From Lepidodermella squamata (Eukaryota; Gastrotricha), in assembly GCA_047495785.1 (NCBI GenBank), contig JBLDXI010000007.1, positions 1,550,001 through 1,614,000 on the forward strand: a stretch of 64,000 nucleotides of DNA, given 5' to 3'. The notes under the pieces were generated by a model, which made no database searches, was not told where the DNA came from, and worked only from the letters and a program-made list of their open reading frames with translations. This document shows, in pieces, positions 11,439 to 21,328 of the stretch. Positions within the stretch are counted from its first letter, which is position 1. Every line of letters starts with the position of its first letter. The translations under genes were made by a program, and so were the position numbers.

Positions 11439-14400
11439 ATGAAACTATGGCCACTCGGTTCAATCTTTTCGATCCCGATGCTGTTTTTTATTTTAACCTA
11501 ATACCCATCAACATCTCACATTTTCAATTGACTACCCATTGATAGCTTAGTCATTTCATTATTTCAGTCACGTGGAAAATGAAATAAATGATCAAATGGC
11601 AGCATTAGTTTAGTATAAACATTTCATCACATGTCCGCTTACTTTTGCTTCTGCGCACAAAATTAAGGAAATGATCACAGAATCATGGACCTCAGGTAGA
11701 ACAAGACCAGCGATTTTGGTTTTCAAATTCGATTCAAGCATCATCGGTAAATTTCGAAGCCAGAGCTAAAAAAAAACTCAAATTTTGACAGGTGGATTGA
11801 TTGCACAATTTTTTATACGAAAATGAAACCAACAACTTAGATCCAGGAATTTTCCTCGGGGTCTCAAAAGCGCATATTCAAGTTAAAGTGCGGCGTTTTG
11901 AAGTACAAAAGGGGCTTCAATAATAGTTTTGACTTCAATAAATTACCTTTGAATCGCAATAAATTGGATTTTCCTAATAGACTGCTCTAATATAGAGCAT
12001 GAAACTGGGCCAATGCTGATAATTATGCAAATTTCCCCTTCTTTTTTAGCGCTCACCTTTTGGCTAATTGTTTGTAATGAGCGTCTTAAATATTATTGAT
12101 CGAAATCATATAATAAAAAATGACTTGGAACGCATGCGCGATGAATCATCGCTCTAATCAAGTCGCTCATACAAAAAGAGGCTTCCTTACCAGCTAGAAG
12201 ACCACCTTTGTACACCTTTGTACACCTACCAGTTAAAGGAAGCCTTTCGCTAAATTAAGCTCAAGTATAAAGATTTTTATTTATGTGCCCGCATTTTTTA
12301 TTTTACTGAAATTAACAATTGTCTACAAGCGGTGGCTACAAAAAGCCGCAGGGGGCAAAGTTCATTTATTGGAGTGCGCCTCAATTTAGACAAGAATTTC
12401 TTGAAATTCAAGATATTCCTCGGCTAGGATATAATGCTAGATATTTTTTTCTCTTAATTGATGCGCACTCCAATCAGTGAACTTCGCCCCCTGCGGCTTT
12501 TTGTGGCCGCCCTGTGACCTTTTTGAATGCAGCGTTTCATGCGGTAGGATCAATATAGCGATTCGCTTGAGGGTTCGAAGCTGGCCGTGGAATGTTTCTT
12601 CGCCCTCTACTTCGTTCGGCAGCTTATTACTGATTGCTAGCCTGAAAGCCTGTCAGGAATTTTCGGAAAATATGCGTCAAACGACGTAATGAGAGCACTT
12701 TCGATCGATTAGTAGGACGTACTAATTGCAAATGAGTATTATCCTTAATCTGGAAAGACTCTGAATGACGTAGATTGTCGATCGATCGATAACCGCTTGA
12801 TTTTCGAGGTGAATGATTCATAAATTAAAAAGAAATTGCTCAATTGCGTGCCTGAAATTAATCGGGTTAATTCATTGAGGTCAAGTCAACTTTCCTTTAT
12901 ATAATGCTATAGTTATTTGATATGTGGATCCTGCTTTCAGCAACATTACCCTTCAGCAATCTAGTACTTGTTTACTCTACTCTCACCTCAATTAGGTTAA
13001 TCTATTAAACACTCATTCGGTTCGCTGTTTCATCGCCCTCGCCCGCAAATTTCATATGTTAATGTGCTACACAAAATTCGACAACTCGTTGATGCGTGAA
13101 ACAGCACAACGCCGGATATTTTCCCCATATATGTACCTGCTCCTCAGTATAAAAAATAGTTGGCACGTAGTTTTATACACATCGCGCAATTTTACTGTAA
13201 AGTTCTTTTCTTTTTGGCAGACGTGCTCAAGCTACAAAATATCACCCACCAAAATTGAAAAACAAGACTACAAGCTACAACATGCTGCTCATTCTGGCGT
13301 GGCAGGGTAAAAACTTGTAATCTGCCTAATAGTGGCGATAAACAGCGTCCATCAGATGAACTTTAGCCATGAAATAAAATTTTACTACATCACTATGGTT
13401 ACAGAACAAAATCTGCCACTTGACTCCTATTTGCTAACCACCCTCGGTACATTGTTTTCGGCGACGATTATCGGCCATTATGCCAGGTTGGTTAAATTGT
13501 CAGCGCTCTAACTCCTTTCATAATTACTTGTACCAAAGCCCATTATTTATCCTCCTCATTAATCATCTTTCATTGACATGAAATTGTTTATTCAGACTCT
13601 CTTTCTCTAACTTCCGTCGATCTTACTAACTTCGTTTAGATCCGTTTTTATTACAGTACATTTTATGCATTTTTGAACGGACGAGCATTTCATCTGCAAA
13701 AATTTTTCGGAATAATTGAGGCTTTTTTATACTTTTTTTCATCAAAGCGCTTAAATTTAATGACATAAATTTATCTTCATTGATTTTATATTTGATGTAT
13801 TGGAAATCCGAATCAAACACCCTAGCAACGGACGATTTGTTTTTTTCCTTTATTATCGGGCTTTCTTTAGATTTTTATGTGTTCTTGGCACTGGGCAAAA
13901 AATACCGATCAATAAAAACACATCACGATATTGTTTTTTTGCGCATCTATTTTCTGCGCCTTGCTATCGATTTGCTCGAAAGTAGGACAAAGGATCGAAT
14001 TACCATAATATATGTACATGATATATTGCAGCATTGCATGTGTTTTATAAAACAAATGATAACTGTCTTTTTCCAGACCACGGATCATCTATTAGCTGCC
14101 AAATCTTGCGATGATGCATGACCTCGTAAAATAAATTGTCCTCGAAAGCTATAAACTTAGCTTGCTCCAATTTTATTAGGGTTAAACCAGGATAAAATCA
14201 GCCCAACAAAAATTGGCTGCTGTCATAATAACTTCCAATAATCTATCATTAGACCACGCCTCGCTTCGAAGGCAAAAAAATCTGACTTCTTTTGTGTATA
14301 CAAGCGCGATCATAAATGAACATGCAAGCATCTGCCTGCGTTATATATAATAATAAATAGTGTCTGAATAGAGGCTACGGATAGAAGCCTATAAAGGTGC

Positions 14401-15297
14401 ATATCGAACGCGCTTTTTTCACCTCTGCACGTAAAACATTGTGTGTATGATGTGGCTTCGCATGCATTCATCATCAGGTTACTTGGATCGATGAAAAAAT
14501 TTGTTTTTTATATGCGCAGTATAAATAGGTTAAATATAGTTTCCTAAAAAAAAATATTGGCAAAAATTAGGTTACAGCGTGTCATATTTACAGAAAAAAT
14601 AAACATTTATCCTACTTTTTGTTGCAATGTAGCGATAAGGTGAACTGACAAGCTTATCTTGTTGCTTAAAATAACTGAACCTCCCAGAAATTTTGCATAA
14701 TTTTGGCTAGAAAATTATTTTTATTCAGGCGGATTCAGGGTTAAATTTCAGCGTTTAATTCAATGAACCTTGACTTCTTTCTCACCTGATATCCGGTTTT
14801 TCAGGTTTATAATATCTCATTTTTGCCTTGGATCACCGCAAGCCCGCTTAATATTGGACTCTCATGAAAAAAAACATCCACGCCTGCTATAGCTGTTTAT
14901 TACTGCCTCAGGTGCCAGCAGCTGCATGACTACCGTGCGATGTTTTTTTTTCATCCACTAATTACTATTCAGTATAACGTAAAAAAATATATGAAAATTA
15001 CCGCCGCGAGGAAAAATACCTGCCAACGGCATTTTGCTGTATCTCAATTTTCAAAAAAACAAATTAGCCAGGAATGTCCCTATTTAATCACCTACTTATT
15101 CTACTTTAATTCATATTTTTTCTTTGAATTTATCGCAAATATTATCATCGATTTTATTTTGTCTGAATTTATTTCCGCCATTTGATTTCCGGCATCTCGA
15201 GTGAGTGCAATAGAAACATTTAATACAGAAAGTTCATTTGCCGAATTTTCCTCGGTTTATAGTGACGTTTAAATTGAAATTTTAACTCGGCAATGGA
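11439..15297. other. 3.8-kb gene-poor region
   Basis: No supported gene. It contains a foldback sequence at 12334-12508 and a short direct repeat of GTACACCTTT at about 12207-12230. Frames at 13780-14121 and 14940-15185 lack recognisable domains and codon bias. Confidence 0.5.
12334..12508. repeat. Foldback MITE-like element with inverted repeats of about 50 bp
   Basis: The left arm begins GGCTACAAAAAGCCGCAGGG and continues to ATTGGAGTGCGC. The reverse complement of the right arm begins GGCCACAAAAAGCCGCAGGG and also reaches ATTGGAGTGCGCA. About 45 of 50 positions match. The loop is about 75 bp of AT-rich sequence. It is non-coding. Confidence 0.75.
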
Positions 15298-16994
15298 ATG
15301 GTTTTGAATAGCGACTGCGAAATGACGCTGCCGAACGGCTTGACGTTACAAGTTTCGGAATTCGGCCCGCTTCAACAGATTGGAATCGGCCAATATGGTT
15401 ATGTCTTCAAAGCAATACACGTACCATCACAAAAAGCTATGGCAGTTAAAGTAAATTAATTTTCAGTCAATTTTTCGATTTTAATATATTTTTGCTAGAA
15501 AACAATATGCACCCGAGGGCAATACAATCAACTGAGCAAATTTTGGGATTTTCTACTCGACCTTAACGCTTCGAGACAGGAGGAAGGTCGCGAGTTTATT
15601 GTCGATTTTTATGGCACAATATTTTTTGATGTGAGCAAAAAAAATATTATGGTGGAATTTTTTGATTATTTTTTAATCTTTTTCCAGAGCGATTGTTGGC
15701 TCTGCATGGAGCTCATGGACCTGTCGTTGGATAAATTCAGCCGTTTCGTCTACGCAATGCCCGGTGAAGCCATCCCCGAGTTTGTAATCGCCCAAGTCGC
15801 TAGATCAATGGTTTCCGCCCTGAATTTTCTCGAACTTCACAGCTATAAAGTGCGCCGGAAATCGTATGCCGATTGCAAGGAGTCGCACAGTGCGAACACG
15901 TCGTCGAGTGCGACCCCGTTTGCCGATGTTAAAACGTCGAACGTCCTCATTAGCCGAAGTGGCTTCATTAAACTGTGCGATTTGGGCATGTGCCGACGCC
16001 TTATCGATCCTACGGCTTCAAGCCAAGGCGGCGAATGGTACCACTACATCGCAGTAAGCTTGAAAAATTAATTTAAATACTTGGTCTGAGAAATCTGAAA
16101 TTTTTGTAAAATTCAAGGAAGATAATACCGAATAAGGGGTAACTTTGGACGGATGTTAAAAATCAAATTTTTCTCATACAATTCTGAAATTTTTAAATAA
16201 AGTGGGCGAGGTGGTTTCTGATTTTCTTGAATTTTTCTTGAATTTTTATAATTTAACCTGATTTTTGGCAATTTAAATAGTATTCGTGATTATGAGCGCG
16301 CATTTGCATATAAAAAGCCTAATTGAGTTGCAATATTCTCCCTTAAAAGTCAGATCGAATTTTATAACATTTTAAATTCAAGAAATTCAAACATTTTAAA
16401 CGTTAAATTATTTATTTTATTTCTTGTAGCCCGAAAGAATTTGCCCGAGTGTTTCCGAATCTTGCGATGATGCTAGCAGCAACAGCAAAGCAGATGTTTG
16501 GGCTGTTGGCATTTCATTGTACGAGTTAACTACCGGCAAGCTGCCTTACCAAGACGTCAAGTTGGCCTTTCAGGTAATCGCGGCAATAGTCAATGGCGAA
16601 AGCCCTAAGCTTGAAGCAACCGACGAACCTGTATCCCGGTCTTCGCAATTAAGTTCCTTCGTCAATTACTGGTATTTAATTTTTTTCTGAATTTTTCCGG
16701 ATTTTTTATATTATTTCAAATAGTCTGACGAAAAATGCGGCCGAACGGCCTGGCTATGAGGACCTGCTAAGTCATGATTTTTTGACAAATGCAGCCAGCG
16801 AGCGAGATGTCAACAAGTTGTCGACGTATTTTTCAAATATTCTCGATCAAATTTTGGTTGAGGAGGAGCAGAAACAGCGTGAAATTGCCGCCCGTCGCCA
16901 CTCTTCGCTAAAACCGAAAAAATCGGCATCTAAACGCAAACCGTCGGATTCTGATATGATAAATAACGATAACAACTGCATATCTGTTCCTTGA
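15298..16994 (+). CDS. MAP kinase kinase (MKK3/6-like) with an insertion in the catalytic loop
   Basis: The five exons are 15298-15450, 15499-15630, 15688-16053, 16430-16671 and 16724-16994. They resemble a dual-specificity MAP2K: glycine loop IGIGQYGYVFKAIHVPS, AVK lysine, CWLCMELMDLSLDKF, YIAPERI and ERPGYEDLLSHDFL. Two features are odd. The HRDVKPSN loop reads FADVKTSN after about 22 extra residues rich in Ser, Lys and Ala (15850-15930), so the His and Arg are lost while the catalytic Asp and the Asn remain. DFG is DLG. The activation segment (TASSQGGEW) does not keep the standard S-x3-T sites cleanly. The insertion is GC-rich and coding-like rather than a retained intron. Activity is uncertain. 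Intron 3 carries a relic of element B. AATAAA lies at about 17043. Confidence 0.87.
16126..16330 (+). mobile_element. Diverged partial copy of element B in a kinase intron
   Basis: It begins TA-CCGAATAAG, followed by GTAACTTTGGAC at 16139-16150. It continues with blocks (TTCTGAAATTTTTA, a GTGGG-GAGG block, CTTGAATTTT, AACCTGA-TTTGGC, CATTTGCATAT) in the same order as the reverse complement of the right half of the element at 35476-36245. The other arm is missing. Confidence 0.6.
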
Positions 16995-17219
16995 GTTGGG
17001 CCATTTTGTGCTTTATTTTGTCTTGTTTTCTTCCTTTTATTAAATAAAGTAAAATGTCTTCGTATTTATCGACGACTCAAACAAAAAAAACGATTTTACT
17101 TAAAAAAAAGTTCGTTGAATGTGGCGGTACCTCAATTTCCTCAGCTTTCCGATATCGGATACCTCCGGCTTCGAGGTAGTTTGGATTGCAGCTGACCTTG
17201 CCAGAACCAGTATTCGAAA

Positions 17220-17291
17220 GGTCCCATGGTGTAGCGGTTAGCACTCTGGACTCTGAATCCAGCGACTCGAGTTCGATTCTCGATGGGACCT
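17220..17291 (+). tRNA. tRNA-Gln (CTG)
   Basis: A 7-bp acceptor stem, GGTCCCA/TGGGACC. The anticodon arm CTGGA-CTCTGAA-TCCAG gives anticodon CTG. B box GAGTTCGATTC. 72 nt. A second copy with similar 5' flank lies at 23861. Confidence 0.93.
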
Positions 17292-17376
17292 TGGCTACGT
17301 TTTTTGGGCAAGAGAACAAACAATCATGTGCGACTCAAGTCCCAACCAGTGTTAATCTAGTAGGCAGGTCAGCCTA

Positions 17377-17448
17377 GGGGGCATAGCTCAGTGGTAGAGC
17401 GTCTCATTCGCATTGTGAAGGTCTCGGGTTCAATCCCCGATGCCTCCA
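17377..17448 (+). tRNA. tRNA-Ala (CGC)
   Basis: Acceptor GGGGGCA/TGCCTCC, D arm GCTC...GAGC, anticodon loop TTCGCAT, and T arm TCGGG-TTCAATC-CCCGA. One T-T mismatch lies in the anticodon stem. 72 nt with discriminator A. Confidence 0.85.
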
Positions 17449-17507
17449 GTTGGCCACTTTTTACGAATTATTAATCGGAAATTACTAGAAAAGTCGGTCA
17501 AAAATGG

Positions 17508-17591
17508 TGTCAGAAGTGGGGTTCGAACCCACGCCCTCTTTCGAGGACCAGATCTTGAGTCTGGCGCCTTAGACTGCTCGGCCATCCTGAC
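17508..17591 (-). tRNA. tRNA-Leu (CAA)
   Basis: A class II tRNA of 84 nt on the minus strand. The anticodon arm CCAGA-CTCAAGA-TCTGG gives CAA. Variable arm CCTCGAAAGAGGG, B box GGTTCGAACCC, acceptor GTCAGGA with TTCTGAC. No intron. Confidence 0.92.
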
Positions 17592-17693
17592 TGCTTGACC
17601 GACCTTCGATTTGATGCAATTAACACGCAAATTCTGCTTTATTCGCAGTCACGGAGCTTGAAACCTTGCATAGGCTGCATTTTTGACAAGAGA

Positions 17694-17766
17694 GGCGCCG
17701 TGGCGAAAAGGCTATCGTGTTGGACTTTGGATACGAAGATTGAGGATTCGAGTCCATTCAGCGTCA
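17694..17766 (+). pseudogene. tRNA-like sequence, Arg-type body with TTG anticodon, probably decayed
   Basis: The body resembles a tRNA-Arg (GACTT-GGAT...GAAGATTG), but the loop CTTTGGA reads TTG (Gln). One anticodon-stem pair, one acceptor pair and several T-stem pairs fail. The B box has an extra A (GGATTCGAGTCC). It is probably a pseudogene. Confidence 0.55.
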
Positions 17767-17885
17767 TGCCCTGCTTTTCCAATATGTTTGTTTATTTTCA
17801 GTAGCACACTTCAAAGGCCAGAAGATTCAATTTCGCATTTGGCTGATTGGCTACATCGACCATCAATCTGCTTCGCATTCTAAGG

Positions 17886-17958
17886 GCCTTCCTAGCTCAG
17901 TCGGTAGAGCATGTGACTTTTAATCACAGGGTCGGGGGTTCGAGTCCCCCGGAGGGCG
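17886..17958 (+). tRNA. tRNA-Lys (TTT)
   Basis: Acceptor GCCTTCC/GGAGGGC, anticodon loop CTTTTAA, T arm GGGGG-TTCGAGT-CCCCC. 73 nt with discriminator G. Confidence 0.93.
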
Positions 17959-18032
17959 CAAGCTTTTTACCCAAAGTAACTTGTTTATAGGAAGTAACTT
18001 GCTAATGCTGCTAAGATGACGAAGATCTCGAA

Positions 18033-18105
18033 TGGGGATTAGCTCAAATGGTAGAGCGCTCGCTTAGCATGCGAGAGGTAACGGGATCGACGCCCGTATC
18101 CTCCA
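18033..18105 (+). tRNA. tRNA-Ala (AGC), imperfect acceptor
   Basis: Anticodon arm CTCGC-TTAGCAT-GCGAG and T arm ACGGG-ATCGACG-CCCGT. Compared with the usual GGGGATGTAGCTC start, one base is missing, so either the first acceptor pair or the spacer is abnormal. Confidence 0.75.
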
Positions 18106-18152
18106 TACTTTTTTCGGCTTTCGGCGATTAAGATGAGAAACACCTCTACACC

Positions 18153-18355
18153 TGAAAATATAGAATTGTCGCCATAGATATAGGTCGAGTAGCCTTGACA
18201 ATTCGATATTTTACGGTATAACATTCGTAAATCGTTCATATCTGAACTCGCCGCACTCGATTTACTCTTCGTAACTCGCCTCCGGCTCGTCACGACTCGT
18301 AAATCTCGGGCGGCTCCGTACAGATATAAACGTTTTACTCATGTCATACCATACA
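18153..18355. repeat. 200-bp foldback repeat, copy 1
   Basis: Nearly identical to 19922-20122. The core 18215-18350 is a foldback: GGTATAACATTCGTAAA...GTTCATATCTG pairs with CAGATATAAACGTTTTACTCATGTCATACC. It lies just 3' of tRNA-Ala(AGC). Confidence 0.85.
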
Positions 18356-18361
18356 AATATA

Positions 18362-18525
18362 ACACTGTGTCTATATTTTTAACCTTGAAACACAAATCTA
18401 TATTTTTTCATACTTCAAATATAGATTTGAATATGAACTATATTTCTGATCTATATCTGAAATATAGATTCAGGTGTATCTATATTTTTGACCTGGGAAA
18501 TCTATATTTTGAATATAGATGCCCA
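18362..18525. repeat. AT-rich array of CTATATTT / AAATATAG motifs
   Basis: About ten copies of (T)CTATATTT or its inverse AAATATAGA in 160 bp, in both orientations. It abuts the 200-bp foldback repeat. Confidence 0.6.
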
Positions 18526-18833
18526 TTTCCAAGCCCAATACTTCCGAAGTCTTGAAACAACTAATTCTAACGGAAAAACACAGGGATATAGTTATCGCAA
18601 CGCAATTTATTATGAAGGAAAATGGAGAAATTCAATTTTGAGAATAATTTAGACGGGGACAGCTTGGCAGGCGGGCTGCAAAAATTGGCCGTAGGAATCA
18701 GAATTTCTCAGAAAACTCCGGAAAATCGGGAAAATATGAACCTGACCTTGACAATTTTCGGGGAATTTAGAGGTCTTCCGTCCCTTTTATATAGCCATTT
18801 TATACTAAATCAAAATAGAAAGGGTTAAAAATG

Positions 18834-18905
18834 TTCCCTGACCGGGAATCGAACCCGGGCCGCCGCGGTGAAAGCGCGGAATCCTAACCACTAGACCATC
18901 AGGGA
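18834..18905 (-). tRNA. tRNA-Glu (TTC)
   Basis: On the minus strand, acceptor TCCCTGA/TCAGGGA, anticodon loop CTTTCAC, T arm CCGGG-TTCGATT-CCCGG. 72 nt. Confidence 0.93.
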
Positions 18906-18994
18906 GGTGCAAAATCCCTGTTGTATGCGTAAACTGTGAAGAACTCAATCTATCAATGACATTACCTCCAGCAGCTCTGCGAAAAAAACGGAAT

Positions 18995-19066
18995 GGGCCC
19001 GTTCGGGAATTGAACCCGAGACCTCTCGCACCCGAAGCGAGAATCATACCCCTAGACCAACGGGCC
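18995..19066 (-). tRNA. tRNA-Pro (CGG)
   Basis: On the minus strand, acceptor GGCCCGT/ACGGGCC. Anticodon arm CTCGC-TTCGGGT-GCGAG. B box GGTTCAATTCC. 72 nt. Confidence 0.93.
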
Positions 19067-19254
19067 AGCCAGACTTTCGAAGCTGGCAAGCATAGACTTT
19101 GCTCGAACGTCTCTAGCAAATGAATAACAACGAGACCACGGACCTTCAGACTTATTCGATGATGTCGATGTCATTTAAAATAGCGGATGCGCCTTCATGC
19201 CTTGGTGATTTGTGATACACCAGCTCTTAATTTTCCATCCTCCAACTCCTTTGA

Positions 19255-19342
19255 CCTGCGACAGCTCAGCTGCTAGAGCGGAGGACAGTAGATGCAGAGC
19301 AGCTATCTCCATAAGCCGGTGGTTCAAGTTCGCCTCGCAGGA
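19255..19342 (+). tRNA. Intron-containing tRNA-Tyr (GTA)-like gene
   Basis: A perfect acceptor CCTGCGA/TCGCAGG and D arm GCTC...GAGC. GAGGACAGTAGA precedes an insert of about 13 nt at the usual tRNA-Tyr intron site. The conserved T33 is A, and one anticodon-stem pair fails, so it may be a decaying copy. Confidence 0.6.
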
Positions 19343-19356
19343 TTGCATTTACAAGA

Positions 19357-19428
19357 GGCCCGTTGGTCTAGGGGTATGATTCTCGCTTTGGGTGCGAGAG
19401 GTCTCGGGTTCAAATCCCGGACGGGCCC
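19357..19428 (+). tRNA. tRNA-Pro (TGG)
   Basis: Nearly identical to the minus-strand tRNA-Pro at 18995, but the anticodon loop is TTTGGGT. Acceptor GGCCCGT/ACGGGCC, discriminator C. 72 nt. Confidence 0.93.
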
Positions 19429-19494
19429 AAGCATTTTGCACCAAGGGCTGAAGCGGCCGCAGAACAAAAAGCGGATCAAATGAAACAACGGCAA

Positions 19495-19565
19495 AATCTA
19501 ATGGTTCAGTGGTAGAATTCTTGCCTGCCACGCGGAAGGCCCAGGCTCGATTCCCGGCCAAATTT
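19495..19565 (+). pseudogene. tRNA-Gly (GCC) pseudogene
   Basis: The internal body TGGTTCAGTGGTAGAATTC...GCCTGCCACGCGG is that of tRNA-Gly(GCC). The acceptor strands do not pair, and the B box is altered (GGCTCGATTCC). Confidence 0.7.
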
Positions 19566-19667
19566 TCTTGCATTTCAGGTTCGACTCCCTGCCAAGGATT
19601 CACCATTAAAAAATGGGTACAGGTACTATCAGCCTAGTTTTTAATAAAGTGCAAAAACGTTCGTTGC

Positions 19668-19740
19668 CGCCCGATGTGGGGCTCGAACCCACGACCCTGG
19701 GATTAAGAGTCCCATGCTCTACCGACTGAGCTAACCGGGC
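19668..19740 (-). tRNA. tRNA-Lys (CTT)
   Basis: On the minus strand, acceptor GCCCGGT/ATCGGGC, anticodon loop CTCTTAA, T arm GTGGG-TTCGAGC-CCCAC. 73 nt. Confidence 0.93.
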
Positions 19741-19921
19741 TTTGGTGACGTCGCTGCCAAGTAGGACTGGCTCGAAGGCCTAAAACTCAGGCTTGTGACG
19801 CGAATCTAACAGCGAGTGTGCTGAGGTGTCTGATCCGTAGTCATAGACGCGTTGTCTATCACCCTACAACCATAAAATCGTGTATCGTCTCTTTGCGTCT
19901 TATTTCGCTATAGCATAGGGA

Positions 19922-20122
19922 GAAATATAGAATTGTCGTCAAAAATATAGGTCGAGTCGCTATGACAATTCGATATTTTACGGTATAACATTCGTAAAAC
20001 GTTTATATCTGAACTCGCCGCACTCGATTTACTCATCGCAACTCGCCTCCGGCTCGTTCCGACTCGTAAATCTCGGGCGGCTCCGTACAGATATAAACGT
20101 TTTACTCATGTCATACCATACA
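19922..20122. repeat. 200-bp foldback repeat, copy 2
   Basis: The second copy of the repeat at 18153-18355. Its inverted ends are 19982-20011 and 20088-20117. It is followed by a 35-bp unit (CACTTTTCACTTTTTCATTT...) repeated twice at about 20140-20210, which runs into the LINE reading frame. Confidence 0.85.
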
Positions 20123-20206
20123 TCGACCATACATCGACACTTTTCACTTTTTCATTTTGATTAAAACATCACTTTTCACTTTTTCATTTTGATTAAAACA
20201 TCACTT

Positions 20207-21289
20207 TTCATGAGTTGTAACGCGTGCCAAAAACGCTGTGGAAACGCCATTTCATGCATTATATGTAACAGCTTATTCCACAATACGTGCATGGGCCTAT
20301 GTAATACCGATTTCACGACAATAACCAATGCAAATCGGAAGCTGTGTAAGTCGGAGACTTCTACTTATCAGCCAAAGATCGTCATCATCTGCTCTGAGAA
20401 TTGCCGTAGACTGTTGAACAGTTGGATAGGTCAAAACGCAGCGGCGTCTACAATTTGTTCGAATAAGACCGACAAAGAATCATCGGTTGGCGAGGCTGTA
20501 GAGCAGCCCACAGAAGGAAATCCTGTCGCTGAGGCTGAGATTCATGCGTGTTCTAAAACGTCTTCGGGTGGGACCGACGAGGAAGCAGTAGGTGGTGATG
20601 CCGTCCATCAGCACGTGGGAGACAAACCTGTCGAGTCTACTATGGATTTTGTAGTCGTAAACGAAACTGCTGAGCTGCTTCTCTGCCCCTGTGGTAATGA
20701 AGTTTTCGCATTGTGTGTTTGTGGGTGTGCTACGCCGCTTTGCCATGATCACTTTACCAACAAAAACAATTGCTCTTCCATTGATGAAATGCCGCAATAC
20801 GCGCGTGCCCCCGAAAAAATAGTTTTTTCTCGTAAATTATTTAACGCAAAAAAACGTGAAATTCCTGATATTTCTGACTCGAAAATCTCTGCCTATACTC
20901 TGAAGTCTAACAAATCTGCGCCTGGCAGTTCAAAAAATACTACTGCTACTCGAGGCCAATCTATTCCAGTAATAATAACAGGCTCTACTCAAAAGTCTTT
21001 ATTCGCTCCTAAACCCAAACCTATTCGCTCCAACTCAATTCCAGTTGTAATCAATGGGGTGGTAAATTCCCCCGATGCTTTTTTGAAAAACACTGCCAAC
21101 CGATCTTTTTCTAACGCATCAACAAAAATTGGAATTTCCATTCCAATTTCGAAAAACCATTCTACAGTGAAAAACCCTTTCCACTTCGATCCTTTTTTAC
21201 AAGGCCCAAGTAGCGTTCTCTTCTCAAACTACTCGAACAAAAAACCTTCCAATTCCTCTGTAAAGCTTTCTGATCACTTCAAGCACTAG
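20207..21289 (+). CDS. LINE ORF1, zinc-finger RNA-binding-type protein
   Basis: About 360 residues, with the likely start at 20207 (MSCNACQK). The N-terminal Cys/His cluster CNACQKRCGNAISCIICNSLFHNTC resembles half of a PHD-type finger, as found in ORF1 of CR1-like LINEs. A second Cys-rich patch (LCPCGNEVFALCVCGCATPLC) is central. The C-terminal third is rich in Ser, Asn and Lys and looks disordered. By analogy it would coat the element RNA. The frame is intact. Confidence 0.72.
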   Translation, partial: FMSCNACQKRCGNAISCIICNSLFHNTCMGLCNTDFTTITNANRKLCKSETSTYQPKIVIICSENCRRLLNSWIGQNAAASTICSNKTDKESSVGEAVEQPTEGNPVAEAEIHACSKTSSGGTDEEAVGGDAVHQHVGDKPVESTMDFVVVNETAELLLCPCGNEVFALCVCGCATPLCHDHFTNKNNCSSIDEMPQYARAPEKIVFSRKLFNAKKREIPDISDSKISAYTLKSNKSAPGSSKNTTATRGQSIPVIITGSTQKSLFAPKPKPIRSNSIPVVINGVVNSPDAFLKNTANRSFSNASTKIGISIPISKNHSTVKNPFHFDPFLQGPSSVLFSNYSNKKPSNSSVKLSDHFKH

Positions 21290-21328
21290 GTTCTAGGCGT
21301 ACCCGTCGGAACACAAGAAATTGCAACT

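Noticed and set aside
13780-14121. 113-codon hydrophobic frame
   Set aside because: AT-driven hydrophobicity, no conserved motif; likely chance.
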